Assembly: GCA_947490845.1 (NCBI GenBank) | Contig: CANLHI010000001.1 | Span: 27,234 to 91,233 of the forward strand | Direction of reading: 5' to 3' | Length of the DNA: 64,000 nt | Source of the DNA: Actinomycetota bacterium | GTDB taxonomy: Bacteria; Actinomycetota; Actinomycetes; Nanopelagicales; Nanopelagicaceae | Part shown: in pieces, positions 50,483-64,000 of the stretch | Position numbering within the stretch: the first letter of the stretch is position 1 | Layout of the letters: the number at the start of each line of letters is the position of its first letter | The notes under the pieces: model-generated | What the model saw: the letters and a program-made list of their open reading frames with translations, nothing else | Databases searched by the model: none | What the model was told of the DNA's origin: nothing | Program-made: the position numbers and the translations under genes

Positions 50483-50944
50483 ATGTCTGTAGATGTTCGC
50501 GCAAAGTTGGCTGAAAAAGGCTTAACTCTTCCCATTGCTGCAAAGCCAGTTGCTGCCTATGTCCCAGCAACTCGTACTGGAAAAATTGTCTTTACTGCAG
50601 GACAACTTCCGCTAGTGGATGGCGCAATGGCTGATACCGGCAAAGTTGGAGATGCAATTACGCAGGAGCGCGCTAAAGAACTAGCTGAAATATGTGCACT
50701 TAACTGTTTAGCAGCGGTTGAACTCGTTGCTCCAGTTGACTCAATTGTTAAAGTTGTTCGCGTAGTTTGTTATGTAAATGGAGCGCCTGGTTTTACAAGT
50801 CAGCCATTTGTAGCAAACGGAGCCTCTGAACTCTTTATGCATATTTGGGGAGATGCTGGGATTGCCGCACGTAGCGCAATTGGTGTTGCAGAACTTCCTT
50901 TGAACTCACCGGTTGAAATCGAACTAACCGTTGAAGTTGCCTAA
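50483..50944 (+). CDS. RidA family protein
   Basis: GKIVFTAGQLPLVDG, HIWGDAGIAARSAIGVAELPLNSPVEIELTVE. Confidence 0.9.
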   Translation: MSVDVRAKLAEKGLTLPIAAKPVAAYVPATRTGKIVFTAGQLPLVDGAMADTGKVGDAITQERAKELAEICALNCLAAVELVAPVDSIVKVVRVVCYVNGAPGFTSQPFVANGASELFMHIWGDAGIAARSAIGVAELPLNSPVEIELTVEVA

Positions 50945-51628
50945 TTAGCGAGAGCGCTTACCTAAACGCTCGATATCGGTAATTAGTACAGAACGGCCAT
51001 CAAGTTTGAGCCATCCGCGACCTGCAAAATCGGCGAGTGCCTTATTTACTGTCTCACGTGATGCGCCGACTAATTGCGCCAACTCTTCTTGAGTTAAGTC
51101 ATGGTTTACCAACAAGCCTTCGGCGGTTGTCTTTCCGAAGCGATCGCCAAGGTCGATTAGCGCTTTAGCAACACGACCCGGAACATCTGAGAAAACCAAG
51201 TCACCGACCGCTTCATTTGTGCGGCGCAGGCGTTGTGACAAGCGAGTTAAGAGTTGTAGCGAAACTTCTGGGTTTTGCTTAAGCCAAGGGATAACTTTTT
51301 CATGGCTCAGTGAGAGCAATCTGGCATCCGTTACTGCTGTGGCAGTTGAGGTACGTGGACCTGGATCGAAGAGCGAGAGTTCGCCAAACATTTCACCCGG
51401 TCCAAGAATTGAAAGTAAGTTTTCGCGACCATCACCGCTAGATGTTCCAAGCTTTAACTTGCCATCGACGATTACATATAGATGTTCGCCGTCATCGCCC
51501 TCTTTAAAGAGGATTCCACCCTTGGCGATCTTTACCGTGTCCATCGATGAGCGCAATGAGACTGCGGCTTCTTCGTCGAGGGCTGTAAAGAGCGGGGCTC
51601 TGCGTACGACTTCTTCTTCTGGGGTCAC
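50945..51628 (-). CDS. Crp/Fnr family transcriptional regulator
   Basis: cNMP-binding domain GEMFGELSLFDPGPRTSTATA and HTH LTQEELAQLVGASRETVNKAL. Confidence 0.92.
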   Translation of the reverse strand: MTPEEEVVRRAPLFTALDEEAAVSLRSSMDTVKIAKGGILFKEGDDGEHLYVIVDGKLKLGTSSGDGRENLLSILGPGEMFGELSLFDPGPRTSTATAVTDARLLSLSHEKVIPWLKQNPEVSLQLLTRLSQRLRRTNEAVGDLVFSDVPGRVAKALIDLGDRFGKTTAEGLLVNHDLTQEELAQLVGASRETVNKALADFAGRGWLKLDGRSVLITDIERLGKRSR

Positions 51629-51645
51629 ATCGGTAGTTTACTCGC

Positions 51646-52344
51646 ATGGCTTCAGATAGCGAAACTCGCAAGAACGCACGGGCCATTTATCGAGTATTGA
51701 GCAAGAAATATCCCAATGTTCGCTGCGAATTGGATTTTTCAAATCCGCTGGAGTTAACCATTGCCACAGTTTTATCTGCGCAATGTACGGATAAGCGAGT
51801 CAATCAAGTTACACCTGCGCTCTTTAAACGATATAAAAACGTGAGGGCATATGCCAAAGCACCGCTGGCAGACATTGAAGATCTGATTTACACAACTGGA
51901 TTTTTCCGTGCCAAGGCTCGGCATATCCAAGGGTTGGCAATAAAAATTATTGAAGATTTTGAAGGCGAAGTTCCAGATACTTTGCAAGAGTTAATTACTT
52001 TGCCCGGTGTTGGTAGAAAGACTGCCAATGTTGTCCTTGGACATGCATTCGACACTCCGGGAATTACCGTTGATACACATTTCGGTCGGCTTTCACGTCG
52101 CTTTGAATGGACCACCTCGCAAGATCCCGTAAAAGTGGAATTCGAAGTGGGAGAGTTAATACCTCAAAAGGAATGGACTAACTTGTCACAACGCATGATC
52201 TGGCATGGGCGAAGAATTTGTCATTCACGTAAACCAGCCTGTGGAGCGTGCCCACTTGCAAATATTTGTCCATCCTTTGGAATTGGCGAGAGCGATAAGG
52301 TTAAAGCTAAATTATTAGTAAAGAGCGATGAGGATTTCCGATGA
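51646..52344 (+). CDS. nth: Endonuclease III
   Basis: [38 protein letters not shown]-terminal 4Fe-4S cysteines. Confidence 0.95.
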   Translation: MASDSETRKNARAIYRVLSKKYPNVRCELDFSNPLELTIATVLSAQCTDKRVNQVTPALFKRYKNVRAYAKAPLADIEDLIYTTGFFRAKARHIQGLAIKIIEDFEGEVPDTLQELITLPGVGRKTANVVLGHAFDTPGITVDTHFGRLSRRFEWTTSQDPVKVEFEVGELIPQKEWTNLSQRMIWHGRRICHSRKPACGACPLANICPSFGIGESDKVKAKLLVKSDEDFR

Positions 52345-52871
52345 AGCGTGCCGCGTTCTTTGTCTTGGCGCTAGCGCTATCGGGTTGTGCGCAAACTCAA
52401 AGTGTTGCCGAAAAAGGCGAAGTAATTTCCTGCGCGAGCGTTCCTAGCGATTCGTCGGTGACGAGTGGAACTCTCGTCGAATGTGTTGATGGCTCTAAAG
52501 GCCTTGCCCTTGAATCCTTACGCGGGCCAATGATTGTTAATGTTTGGGGATCTTGGTGCGCATCGTGTTTGGATGAAATTCCTGATTTTGTTAGTTTTTA
52601 TGCGAAAGCAAAAGGCAAAGTGGCTTTGGTCGGCGTAGCGGTAGAGGAAGCATCTCCTGAAAACTCCAAAAGATTTATCGTAAATAACGGCATAACCTGG
52701 CCGAATTATTATGATCGAGATTCCAAGTCGCGTGGTTATTTTGGAATGGGAGTCCCAGTTACATGGTTCATCTCATCCGATGGAAAAGTGCAGCACAAGA
52801 AAATCGGAATCATTAAATCCGAAGATGAGTTGATAACGCTTACTGAGAAGTATTTAGGGGTAAAGATTTAA
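52341..52871 (+). CDS. TlpA-like thioredoxin-fold lipoprotein
   Basis: Lipobox [25 protein letters not shown]. Confidence 0.9.
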   Translation: MKRAAFFVLALALSGCAQTQSVAEKGEVISCASVPSDSSVTSGTLVECVDGSKGLALESLRGPMIVNVWGSWCASCLDEIPDFVSFYAKAKGKVALVGVAVEEASPENSKRFIVNNGITWPNYYDRDSKSRGYFGMGVPVTWFISSDGKVQHKKIGIIKSEDELITLTEKYLGVKI

Positions 52872-53348
52872 TGTTAACCGACCTAATAATTGCTGCCGCC
52901 CTAATTTTTTCAGCGGTATTGGGCTATCGCAGCGGTTTCATCCGCACGATTTTTAAGTTAATCGGGTATGTCGCAGGCGGTGTTCTGGGAATCTATTTCG
53001 CTCTGCAGTTCTCACATGATTGGGCTTTAGATATAAAACGTATCGGTTTTGTAATTATTGCAATTATCGGCGGCGGATTCATTGGATCATTGGCCGGTGG
53101 TGTGCTGGCGAAAGGCTTACGTTCAACCGTAGTGCGTGGACCGCTAGCGTTTTTAGATTCGGCTACTGGAGCCGCACTGGAGATTGTAAGAACCCTAGTT
53201 ATTCTCTATCTAATCGCAACGGTCTTGCTCTGGTCACCATGGAACTCGGTACAGGGGCAAGTCAGTGAAAGTCAGATATTAAGAAAAGTTCAGCCGTATA
53301 TTCCAGGGTTAATTACACAAGCGAATGACTGGGTTAAAGAAGAGTTTC

Positions 53349-53365
<17 letters not shown>
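52871..53365 (+). CDS. CvpA family membrane protein
   Basis: LTDLIIAAALIFSAVLGYRSGFIRTIFKLIGYVAGG. Confidence 0.85.
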
Positions 53366-55319
<1,954 letters not shown>

Positions 55320-55433
55320 AACTCCGCAGATTACTATTCAATATCAACAGGGGGAAGGTTTATTGGCTGTGATGGCGCAGATAAGAGAGATGATCGCCGC
55401 CTTCAGATGGATCTCTATTATCGAAAGGAAATT

Positions 55434-55532
55434 ATGCTCATCACATTTCTCGCTGGATTGCTCAAACTGCTCTCCAACCCTGCTCTGTTGGCTGCCTTGA
55501 TCGCCTTCTTACAGAAATCCCTGCACCCTTAA
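55434..55532 (+). CDS. 32-aa hydrophobic small protein (putative)
   Basis: MLITFLAGLLKLLSNPALLAALIAFLQKSLHP; upstream cgaaaggaaatt resembles an RBS; terminator-like hairpin follows. Confidence 0.45.
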   Translation: MLITFLAGLLKLLSNPALLAALIAFLQKSLHP

Positions 55533-55553
55533 TCGGGTGAAGGTGGCCCTAAA

Positions 55554-55607
55554 GCGGTGGAAATCGCCATGTCTGTGCGCGAGCCTGCATGGCGATTTTT
55601 CATCCGC
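55554..55607 (+). terminator. Rho-independent terminator-like hairpin
   Basis: aaatcgccatg-tctgtgcgcgagcctg-catggcgattttt. Confidence 0.75.
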
Positions 55608-55697
55608 CCACGAAGGTGGTTGGATATGGCGTAAGCCTGAATTCGGCCCAATGAAGCGCTCGGTCAGGGATTACACCCGAGATAATTTGGAGTCATC

Positions 55698-56732
55698 ATG
55701 GCCATCGCAACCCCTGAAATTTATGCAGAAATGCTTGATCGCGCTAAAGCTGGCGCATTCGCATATCCGGCAATTAACGTTTCATCATCACAGACCCTGA
55801 TCGCAGCAATTCGTGGTTTCGCCGAAGCTGAATCAGATGGCATCATTCAATTTTCTTGGGGCGGCGCTGAATACGCATCTGGTTCAACAGTTAAGAACAT
55901 GGTCGATGGCGCAGTTGCGCTCGCTGAGTTCGCACATGTTGTTGCTAAGAACTACAACGTAAATATTGCAATCCATAACGATCACTGCCCAGCAGAAAAG
56001 CTAGATGGATATATGCGTCCGCTTCTTGAAATCGGCGCACAACGCATTAAGAACGGTCAAGGGCCACTCTTTAACTCACATATGTGGGATGGCTCAGCAG
56101 TTGATATGAATGAGAATATGAAGATCGCTGACGAACTTCTTACAAAGTCAGTTGCGGCTCGCACAATTTTGGAAATCGAAATCGGAGTTGTTGGCGGAGA
56201 AGAAGATGGTGTGGAAGCAAAACACGACGCCAAGCTTTACTCAACACCTGAAGATGCGTTGATGACAATCGAAACTCTTGGCCTCGGAGAACGCGGTCGC
56301 TACATGGTCGCTGCAACATTTGGCAACGTCCATGGTGTTTACAAGCCAGGCAACGTCGTATTGCAGCCAAAGATTTTGCAGACGTTGCAGGACGCCGTTG
56401 TTGCTAAAAAGGGTCTTGCTGCAGGCAGCAAGCCAATGGATCTCGTCTTCCACGGTGGTTCTGGTTCACTACTTTCAGAGATTCGTGACTCACTTGATTA
56501 CGGTGTAATTAAGATGAATATCGATACCGATACTCAGTACGCATTTACACGCCCAATCGTTGATCATATGTTTAAGAATTACGATGGCGTACTAAAGATC
56601 GACGGCGAAGTTGGAAATAAGAAGGCTTACGATCCACGTGCGTGGGGTAAGGCTGCAGAAGCAGGAATGGCAGCTCGCGTTGCACATGCTTGCGAAGATC
56701 TTCGCTCAACCGGCACATCACTAAAGAAATAA
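55698..56732 (+). CDS. fbaA: Class II fructose-bisphosphate aldolase
   Basis: AIHNDHCPAEKLDGYMRPLLE, VFHGGSGSLLSEI, GVIKMNIDTDTQYAFTRPI. Confidence 0.95.
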   Translation: MAIATPEIYAEMLDRAKAGAFAYPAINVSSSQTLIAAIRGFAEAESDGIIQFSWGGAEYASGSTVKNMVDGAVALAEFAHVVAKNYNVNIAIHNDHCPAEKLDGYMRPLLEIGAQRIKNGQGPLFNSHMWDGSAVDMNENMKIADELLTKSVAARTILEIEIGVVGGEEDGVEAKHDAKLYSTPEDALMTIETLGLGERGRYMVAATFGNVHGVYKPGNVVLQPKILQTLQDAVVAKKGLAAGSKPMDLVFHGGSGSLLSEIRDSLDYGVIKMNIDTDTQYAFTRPIVDHMFKNYDGVLKIDGEVGNKKAYDPRAWGKAAEAGMAARVAHACEDLRSTGTSLKK

Positions 56733-58052
<1,320 letters not shown>

Positions 58053-58055
58053 TCC

Positions 58056-59300
58056 ATGAAAATCCTCCTAGTCGGAAGTGGCGGTCGTGAACACGCACTT
58101 GCACTAGGACTCCAAGCAGATCCAGCTTGTACTGAACTACATTGCGCACCTGGCAATCCCGGAACTGCGCAAATTGCAACCAACCATTCACTAGATATAA
58201 CAAATAATGAAGCCGTTCTTTCTCTAGCAAAATCATTAAGCGTTGATTTAGTCGTGGTTGGTCCTGAAGTCCCACTTGTAAATGGCGTTGCAGATGTACT
58301 TCGTGCGGCAGGAATTGCCACCTTTGGCCCATCTAAAGCCGCCGCCCAACTTGAAGGATCAAAAGATTTTGCAAAGGGTGTAATGCGAGATGCGGGTGTT
58401 CCAACTGCGCGTAGCTTCACTTGCCAGACTCAACCTGAGATCGAACATGCACTTGATTCTTTTGGTTCTCCCTACGTTGTTAAAGATGATGGACTTGCCG
58501 CTGGCAAGGGTGTAGTCGTTACTGATGATCGCCAAGTTGCTTTAGAGCATGCCATTTCTTGCAAGCGAGTTGTGATTGAAGAATTCTTAAATGGTCCAGA
58601 GATTTCACTCTTTGGAATATCAGATGGACGAAATGTTTTACCTATGGAACCAGCGCAAGATTTTAAGCGTGCTTACGATTTCGATAAAGGACCCAACACT
58701 GGTGGCATGGGTGCATATTCGCCTCTTCCATGGGCACCGGATGACATTGTCGATGAAACTTTTGAAAAAGTCTTGGCGCCAATGATTGCTGAGATGGCAG
58801 CGCGGGGAACACCATTCGTTGGACTTTTATATGCAGGGCTGGCACTTACCGATCACGGAATTCGCGTGATCGAATTTAATGCGCGCTTTGGTGATCCCGA
58901 AACTCAAGTTTTAATTCCTCGACTTAAAACTCCTTTGGCAACACTTTTATATAAGGCAGCAACTGATTCCTTAGATGATGCTGTGCTCGAGTGGCGTGAT
59001 GACAGCGCAGTTACCGTTGTATTGGCTGCTCCCGGCTATCCAGATGCGCCAGAAGTTAACGGCGCAATAACGAATATTCCAAAGATCGCAGGTACTAAAA
59101 TTTTTCATGCCGGAACTTCACAAAGCGGAGAAAACCTACTTTCAACTGGCGGGCGAGTAATAACTGTTACAGGAATTGGCTCGGATCTAACCCAAGCGCG
59201 CGATCTTGCATATCGCGCGATCTCACAGATTGAACTTTCCGGATCTTTCTACCGCAGCGATATTGCGCTCAATGCGTCGGTGGCTGAGAAGGGCAATTAA
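58056..59300 (+). CDS. purD: Phosphoribosylamine-glycine ligase
   Basis: LLVGSGGREHALAL, NTGGMGAYSPLPW, EFNARFGDPETQVLIPRL. Confidence 0.97.
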   Translation: MKILLVGSGGREHALALGLQADPACTELHCAPGNPGTAQIATNHSLDITNNEAVLSLAKSLSVDLVVVGPEVPLVNGVADVLRAAGIATFGPSKAAAQLEGSKDFAKGVMRDAGVPTARSFTCQTQPEIEHALDSFGSPYVVKDDGLAAGKGVVVTDDRQVALEHAISCKRVVIEEFLNGPEISLFGISDGRNVLPMEPAQDFKRAYDFDKGPNTGGMGAYSPLPWAPDDIVDETFEKVLAPMIAEMAARGTPFVGLLYAGLALTDHGIRVIEFNARFGDPETQVLIPRLKTPLATLLYKAATDSLDDAVLEWRDDSAVTVVLAAPGYPDAPEVNGAITNIPKIAGTKIFHAGTSQSGENLLSTGGRVITVTGIGSDLTQARDLAYRAISQIELSGSFYRSDIALNASVAEKGN

Positions 59301-60722
59301 ATGGGGGAGAATAAGCCAGTGAGCGTCCTTGCTGATCGTTATGCATCCAGTGCAATGCGCGCCATCTTCGCACCTGAAGAGAAAATAATTGCAGAACGTC
59401 GCCTCTGGCTGGCAGTGGCCCGCGCACAGAACAAACTTGGCCACGCAATTTCAGATAAGGCAATCTCTGATTACGAAAAAGTAATTAACAAAGTTGATCT
59501 GGCATCAATTGATGCTCGCGAGAAGTTAACTCGCCATGATGTGAAAGCCAGAATTGAAGAATTTAACGCTCTCGAAGGACACAAATTAAGTCATGCCGGC
59601 ATGACTAGCCGTGACTTGACCGAAAATATTGAAGCACTACAGATAAAAAATGGCCTAGCGATCGTGCACGATAAAGTGGTTGCAGTTTTGGCACAGCTTG
59701 GCGAAAAAGCGGCACAATATTCAGACCAAGCGATCGCCGGTCGCTCGCATAATGTGCCCGCACAAATCACAACGCTAGGAAAACGTTTTGCATCCGCTGC
59801 CGAAGAACTGCTTTTTGCATACGAGCGCTTGGTTTCGTTGCAGGATCGCTATCCGATGCGTGGCATCAAAGGTCCAGTTGGAACATCACAAGATTCGATT
59901 GATTTACTTGGTTCATCAAAGGCACATCACAGCCTAGAACTTGAAATTGCAAACGAACTTGGCTTTAACCGAGTTCTAGATTCAACTGGCCAAATTTATC
60001 CGCGATCTTTTGATTACGATGTTGTCACAACGTTGGTTCAGTTAGCGGCAAGCCCGTCATCGCTTGCGACTTCAATTCGTTTGATGGCTGGCGCCGAACT
60101 TGTAACTGAAGGTTTTAAGGCTGGACAAGTTGGCTCATCTGCAATGCCTCATAAGATGAATACGCGTTCTTGCGAACGAATTAATGGCTTAAGCGTTATC
60201 TTGCGCGGTTATGCATCGATGGTTTCAGAACTTGCTGGCGATCAATGGAATGAAGGCGATGTTTCGTGCAGCGTTGTTCGTCGCGTTGCGCTGCCAGATG
60301 CTTTCTATGCCATCGATGGTCTGCTTGAAACCACCCTTACCGTGCTTAGCGAATTTGGCGCTTTCCCTGCAGTAATCGCTGCAGAACTCGATCGTTATCT
60401 ACCTTTCCTGGCGACAACAAAGATTTTGATGGCATCTATCAAGGGTGGCGTTGGCCGCGAAGTTGCGCACGAAGTGATCAAGGAACACGCTGTTAAGGCA
60501 GCGCTTTTAATGCGTGAGGGCAAAGCAAATACTTTGCTTGATGCACTTGCTGCTGATGATCGCTTGCCACTAGATCGCAAGGCGCTAGATGCGCTAATTA
60601 GTCAGCCAATTGAATTTACTGGCGATGCTCGCCAACAAATTGCTCGAGTTGTAGATCGCATCGACGCGATTACTTCCGCGCATCCTGCCGCAGCGCAGTA
60701 CAAACCTCATTCCATCAGGTGA
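59301..60722 (+). CDS. purB: Adenylosuccinate lyase
   Basis: HAGMTSRDLTENIEALQI, GSSAMPHKMNTRSCERI. Confidence 0.95.
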   Translation: MGENKPVSVLADRYASSAMRAIFAPEEKIIAERRLWLAVARAQNKLGHAISDKAISDYEKVINKVDLASIDAREKLTRHDVKARIEEFNALEGHKLSHAGMTSRDLTENIEALQIKNGLAIVHDKVVAVLAQLGEKAAQYSDQAIAGRSHNVPAQITTLGKRFASAAEELLFAYERLVSLQDRYPMRGIKGPVGTSQDSIDLLGSSKAHHSLELEIANELGFNRVLDSTGQIYPRSFDYDVVTTLVQLAASPSSLATSIRLMAGAELVTEGFKAGQVGSSAMPHKMNTRSCERINGLSVILRGYASMVSELAGDQWNEGDVSCSVVRRVALPDAFYAIDGLLETTLTVLSEFGAFPAVIAAELDRYLPFLATTKILMASIKGGVGREVAHEVIKEHAVKAALLMREGKANTLLDALAADDRLPLDRKALDALISQPIEFTGDARQQIARVVDRIDAITSAHPAAAQYKPHSIR

Positions 60723-61600
60723 GCGGCTTCGGCGCAGCTGGCTCTCCGCCAGCACCAAATATTGTCGGTTGGCAACACCTGCGCACAGGAAAAGTTCGAG
60801 ATCTATACACAAACAGCGCAGATGAAATTTTATTAGTCGCATCTGATCGCATATCGGCATTCGATTGGGTGCTACCAACCACAATCCCCAATAAGGGCGC
60901 GATCTTGACCCAACTTTCACTTTTTTGGTTTGAACTTCTCGAAGATATTGTGCCAAACCACATCATTAGCGATGATGTACCAACACAGGTTATTGATCGC
61001 GCCGTGATCGTCAAACCGCTAGATATGTTTGAAATCGAATGTGTGGCACGTGGTTATTTAACTGGCAGCGGACTTAGTGAATACAAAGAAAACCAAGCAG
61101 TCTGTGGAAATTCACTTCCATCGGGCCTAGTCGATGGCTCGCAGTTGCCCGGCAATATATTCACGCCAGCTACCAAGGCCGAAATTGGCGATCACGATGT
61201 AAATATAGATTTAGTAACAGCCGAAAAAATTGTGGGCTCCGATGAAGCGGCTCAACTGCGAGACTTAACGCTCTCTCTCTATGAAACAGCTGCCGACTTT
61301 GCCCGCAGCCGCGGCATCATCTTGGCTGATACTAAATTCGAATTTGGCCGCGATACCAAAGGCGTCATAACCCTGGCAGATGAAGTGCTAACCCCTGATT
61401 CTTCTAGGTTTTGGGAAGCATCGACTTGGAATCCGGGTAGCGCTCAAAGCTCATTTGATAAACAATTCGTTAGAGATTTCTTAACCAATAGCGGCTGGGA
61501 TAAGAAAAGCCCACCACCAGAATTGCCGGCAGAGATCGTAGAAAAAACTGCAGCGCGATATGAAGAAGCGTATTTCCGTATTACAGGTATGAAGTTCTAG
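60719..61600 (+). CDS. purC: SAICAR synthetase
   Basis: GKVRDLYTNSADEILLVASDRISAFDWVLPTTIPNKGAILTQLS. Confidence 0.97.
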   Translation: MSGFGAAGSPPAPNIVGWQHLRTGKVRDLYTNSADEILLVASDRISAFDWVLPTTIPNKGAILTQLSLFWFELLEDIVPNHIISDDVPTQVIDRAVIVKPLDMFEIECVARGYLTGSGLSEYKENQAVCGNSLPSGLVDGSQLPGNIFTPATKAEIGDHDVNIDLVTAEKIVGSDEAAQLRDLTLSLYETAADFARSRGIILADTKFEFGRDTKGVITLADEVLTPDSSRFWEASTWNPGSAQSSFDKQFVRDFLTNSGWDKKSPPPELPAEIVEKTAARYEEAYFRITGMKF

Positions 61601-61627
61601 TTAGAACATAAGTAGAGAGAGAATCAA

Positions 61628-61873
61628 ATGGCAAAGATCGTGGTCGATGTGATGTTAAAGCCCGAAATTCTCGACCCGCAAGGAGTAGCAGTCTCTGCGG
61701 CCTTGCCTCGTCTGGGATTCACCTTTGCAAAAAGTGTGCGCCAGGGAAAGCGTTTCGAAATTGAGATCGATGGAGACCCTACACCTGCTCAGTTAGCCGA
61801 AGTTGCCAAGGCAGCAGAGACATTACTTGCTAATCCAGTTATTGAAACCTTTACCGTCAGAGTTGAGAAGTAA
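61628..61873 (+). CDS. purS: FGAM synthase subunit PurS
   Basis: KIVVDVMLKPEILDPQGVAVSAALPRLGF. Confidence 0.95.
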   Translation: MAKIVVDVMLKPEILDPQGVAVSAALPRLGFTFAKSVRQGKRFEIEIDGDPTPAQLAEVAKAAETLLANPVIETFTVRVEK

Positions 61874-62542
61874 ATGAAAGTTGGCGTTGTAACTTTTCCA
61901 GGAACACTGGATGATCGCGATGCTGCGCGCGCTGTGACACATGCGGGCACGACTGCAATCTCGCTCTGGCACAACGATGCGGATCTAAAAGGTGTTGATG
62001 CAGTTATTTTGCCTGGCGGCTTTTCATATGGAGATTACCTCCGGTGCGGAGCGATCTCACGTTTTGCACCAGTGATGGAAAAGATTATTGACGCTGCCAA
62101 TGATGGAATGCCATTGCTTGGTATTTGCAATGGCTTCCAAGTTTTATGTGAAGCTCACTTGCTGCCAGGTGCGCTAACTCGTAACCATGAATTACATTTC
62201 TTATGCCGTGATCAAAAATTGGAGATCACAAATAATCAAACGGCTTGGACATCTTCTTATTCAGTGGGGCAGGAAATTGTTATTCCCCTAAAAAATGGGG
62301 AAGGTTCTTTTCAATGTGATGATGCCACCCTTGCTGCACTTGAAGGTGAGGGGCGAATAATCGCGCGATATATAGGTGAAAACCCCAATGGATCACGTAA
62401 TAAAATTGCAGGTATTACGAATGAGCGAGGCAATGTGGTTGGGCTAATGCCCCACCCAGAACATGCAATTGACACTTTAACTGGCCCAACTGCTGACGGC
62501 TTGGGTTTCTTTACTTCACTATTGAAAGCCATGGTGAAGTAA
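61874..62542 (+). CDS. purQ: FGAM synthase subunit PurQ
   Basis: [53 protein letters not shown]. Confidence 0.97.
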   Translation: MKVGVVTFPGTLDDRDAARAVTHAGTTAISLWHNDADLKGVDAVILPGGFSYGDYLRCGAISRFAPVMEKIIDAANDGMPLLGICNGFQVLCEAHLLPGALTRNHELHFLCRDQKLEITNNQTAWTSSYSVGQEIVIPLKNGEGSFQCDDATLAALEGEGRIIARYIGENPNGSRNKIAGITNERGNVVGLMPHPEHAIDTLTGPTADGLGFFTSLLKAMVK

Positions 62543-64000
62543 TTGGCCTTAGATACTGTTGTACTTGCCCAAAGAAATCCGGATGCGGTTCAGCCATTTG
62601 CTGAACTTGGGCTAAAGCCAGATGAATATGCGCGCATTAAAGAAATTTTGGGACGGCGTCCAACTTCATCTGAACTCGCTATGTATTCTGTTATGTGGTC
62701 TGAACACTGTTCTTATAAATCATCAAAGGTGCACCTGAAGCAATTTGGAGATAAGGCTGTTAAGACAGATGCTCTTCTGGTTGGCATTGGTGAGAACGCT
62801 GGTGTTGTCGATGTCGGTCAGGGATATGCCGTTACTTTTAAAATTGAATCTCATAACCACCCATCATTTATTGAGCCATATCAAGGTGCAGCAACTGGTG
62901 TTGGCGGAATCGTGCGCGATATTTTGACAATGGGTGCTCGACCTATTGCAGTTATGGATCCATTGCGCTTTGGTCCGGCCGATGCTGCGGATACGCGACG
63001 GGTTTTGCCAGGAATCATCGCCGGCGTTGGTGGATACGGAAACTGTTTAGGGCTACCAAATATTGGTGGCGAAGTTGTCTTTGATGAAACATATATTGGC
63101 AATCCACTAGTTAACGCACTTTGCGTCGGTGTAATGAAACATAGCGATATCAAACTCGCCAAAGCTGCTGGTGCAGGCAATTTAGTTGTCTTATACGGTG
63201 CTAAAACTGGCGGCGATGGAATTGGCGGCGTTTCGGTATTGGCATCTGAAACTTTTGATTCAACCGGTCCAGCTAAACGGCCAGCGGTGCAAGTGGGGGA
63301 TCCATTCGTTGAAAAAGTTCTGATCGAATGCTCACTTGAAATTTTTGCTGAAGATTTAGTCGTAGGCATCCAAGACCTTGGCGGGGCAGGCTTATCTTGC
63401 GCAACGAGTGAATTAGCATCAGGTGGAAGCGGTGGCATGAAGGTCGAACTTGACCGAGTTCCGCTGCGTGATGCCACCTTGTCACCAGAAGAAATTTTGA
63501 TGTCTGAGTCGCAAGAGCGTATGTGTGCCATCGTAGAGCCCAAACACATTGATCGCTTCTTGGAGATCTGTAAAAAATGGGATGTCACGGTCACCGTCAT
63601 TGGTGAAGTAACCGATGGTGAACGACTTGAGATCACCTGGCACGGAGATTTAATTGTGGATGTTCCGCCACGCACCGTGGCACATGATGGACCTGTATAT
63701 AACCGCCCTCTCGCTAAACCCGAATATGTGGATCGTGTAAATGCTGAAAAAGTTATTGTGCCTCGACCAAGCACAGCAGATGAAATTAAATCGACAGTTT
63801 TAAAATTAGCTGCAACACCAAACTTGGCCGATAAGTCTTGGGTCACATCGCAATACGATCGCTATGTACAAGGGAACACAATTCAATCGCAACCAGATGA
63901 TTCGGGAATGGTTCGCATTGATGAAAAAACACATTTGGGCGTTGCAATTGCAACTGATGCCAATGCAAACTGGTCGTACTTAAATCCATATGAAGGCGCG
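62543..64000 (+). CDS. purL: FGAM synthase subunit PurL (3' end outside window)
   Basis: Open frame from TTG at 62543, [47 protein letters not shown]; not in ORF track because no stop occurs in the window. Confidence 0.92.
   Translation, partial: MALDTVVLAQRNPDAVQPFAELGLKPDEYARIKEILGRRPTSSELAMYSVMWSEHCSYKSSKVHLKQFGDKAVKTDALLVGIGENAGVVDVGQGYAVTFKIESHNHPSFIEPYQGAATGVGGIVRDILTMGARPIAVMDPLRFGPADAADTRRVLPGIIAGVGGYGNCLGLPNIGGEVVFDETYIGNPLVNALCVGVMKHSDIKLAKAAGAGNLVVLYGAKTGGDGIGGVSVLASETFDSTGPAKRPAVQVGDPFVEKVLIECSLEIFAEDLVVGIQDLGGAGLSCATSELASGGSGGMKVELDRVPLRDATLSPEEILMSESQERMCAIVEPKHIDRFLEICKKWDVTVTVIGEVTDGERLEITWHGDLIVDVPPRTVAHDGPVYNRPLAKPEYVDRVNAEKVIVPRPSTADEIKSTVLKLAATPNLADKSWVTSQYDRYVQGNTIQSQPDDSGMVRIDEKTHLGVAIATDANANWSYLNPYEGA

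Noticed and set aside
62881-63846. 321-aa minus-strand ORF antisense to purL
   Set aside because: Ser/Thr/Pro-rich low-information translation fully antisense to a clear PurL; shadow ORF

Overview
Low-to-mid GC, gene-dense bacterial window with actinobacterial hallmarks: tRNA-Ser / SRP RNA / dnaX / recR, Crp - nth - TlpA - CvpA - acs, and purA-purD-purB-purC-purS-purQ-purL. Very short intergenic distances and several tail-to-tail gene overlaps suggest a streamlined actinobacterium, possibly a freshwater acI/Nanopelagicales-like lineage (inference only). Roughly 0-22 kb is a dense sugar-catabolism region. It holds an ABC sugar transporter, Gfo/Idh/MocA and GMC oxidoreductases, araBD, FGGY/ROK kinases, manA, a DhnA-type aldolase, and rbsK/rbsD. 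The best candidate for an undescribed system is the minus-strand operon at about 4.6-11.9 kb. Its translationally coupled genes resemble, from memory of motifs, D-apionate lactonase (ApnL) and D-apionate oxidoisomerase (ApnO), together with a TIM-barrel protein, an SDR and a dedicated ABC importer. This would be a putative branched-sugar (apiose/apionate) utilisation cluster. A second region of interest is 37.5-42.1 kb: two single-gene cassettes for large secreted proteins stacked next to tRNA-Ser(GGA), with partial copies of the tRNA 3' end at their borders. Most of the rest is housekeeping. No CRISPR array, integrase, transposase or rRNA was recognised. No searches were run; all family calls come from reading the translations.
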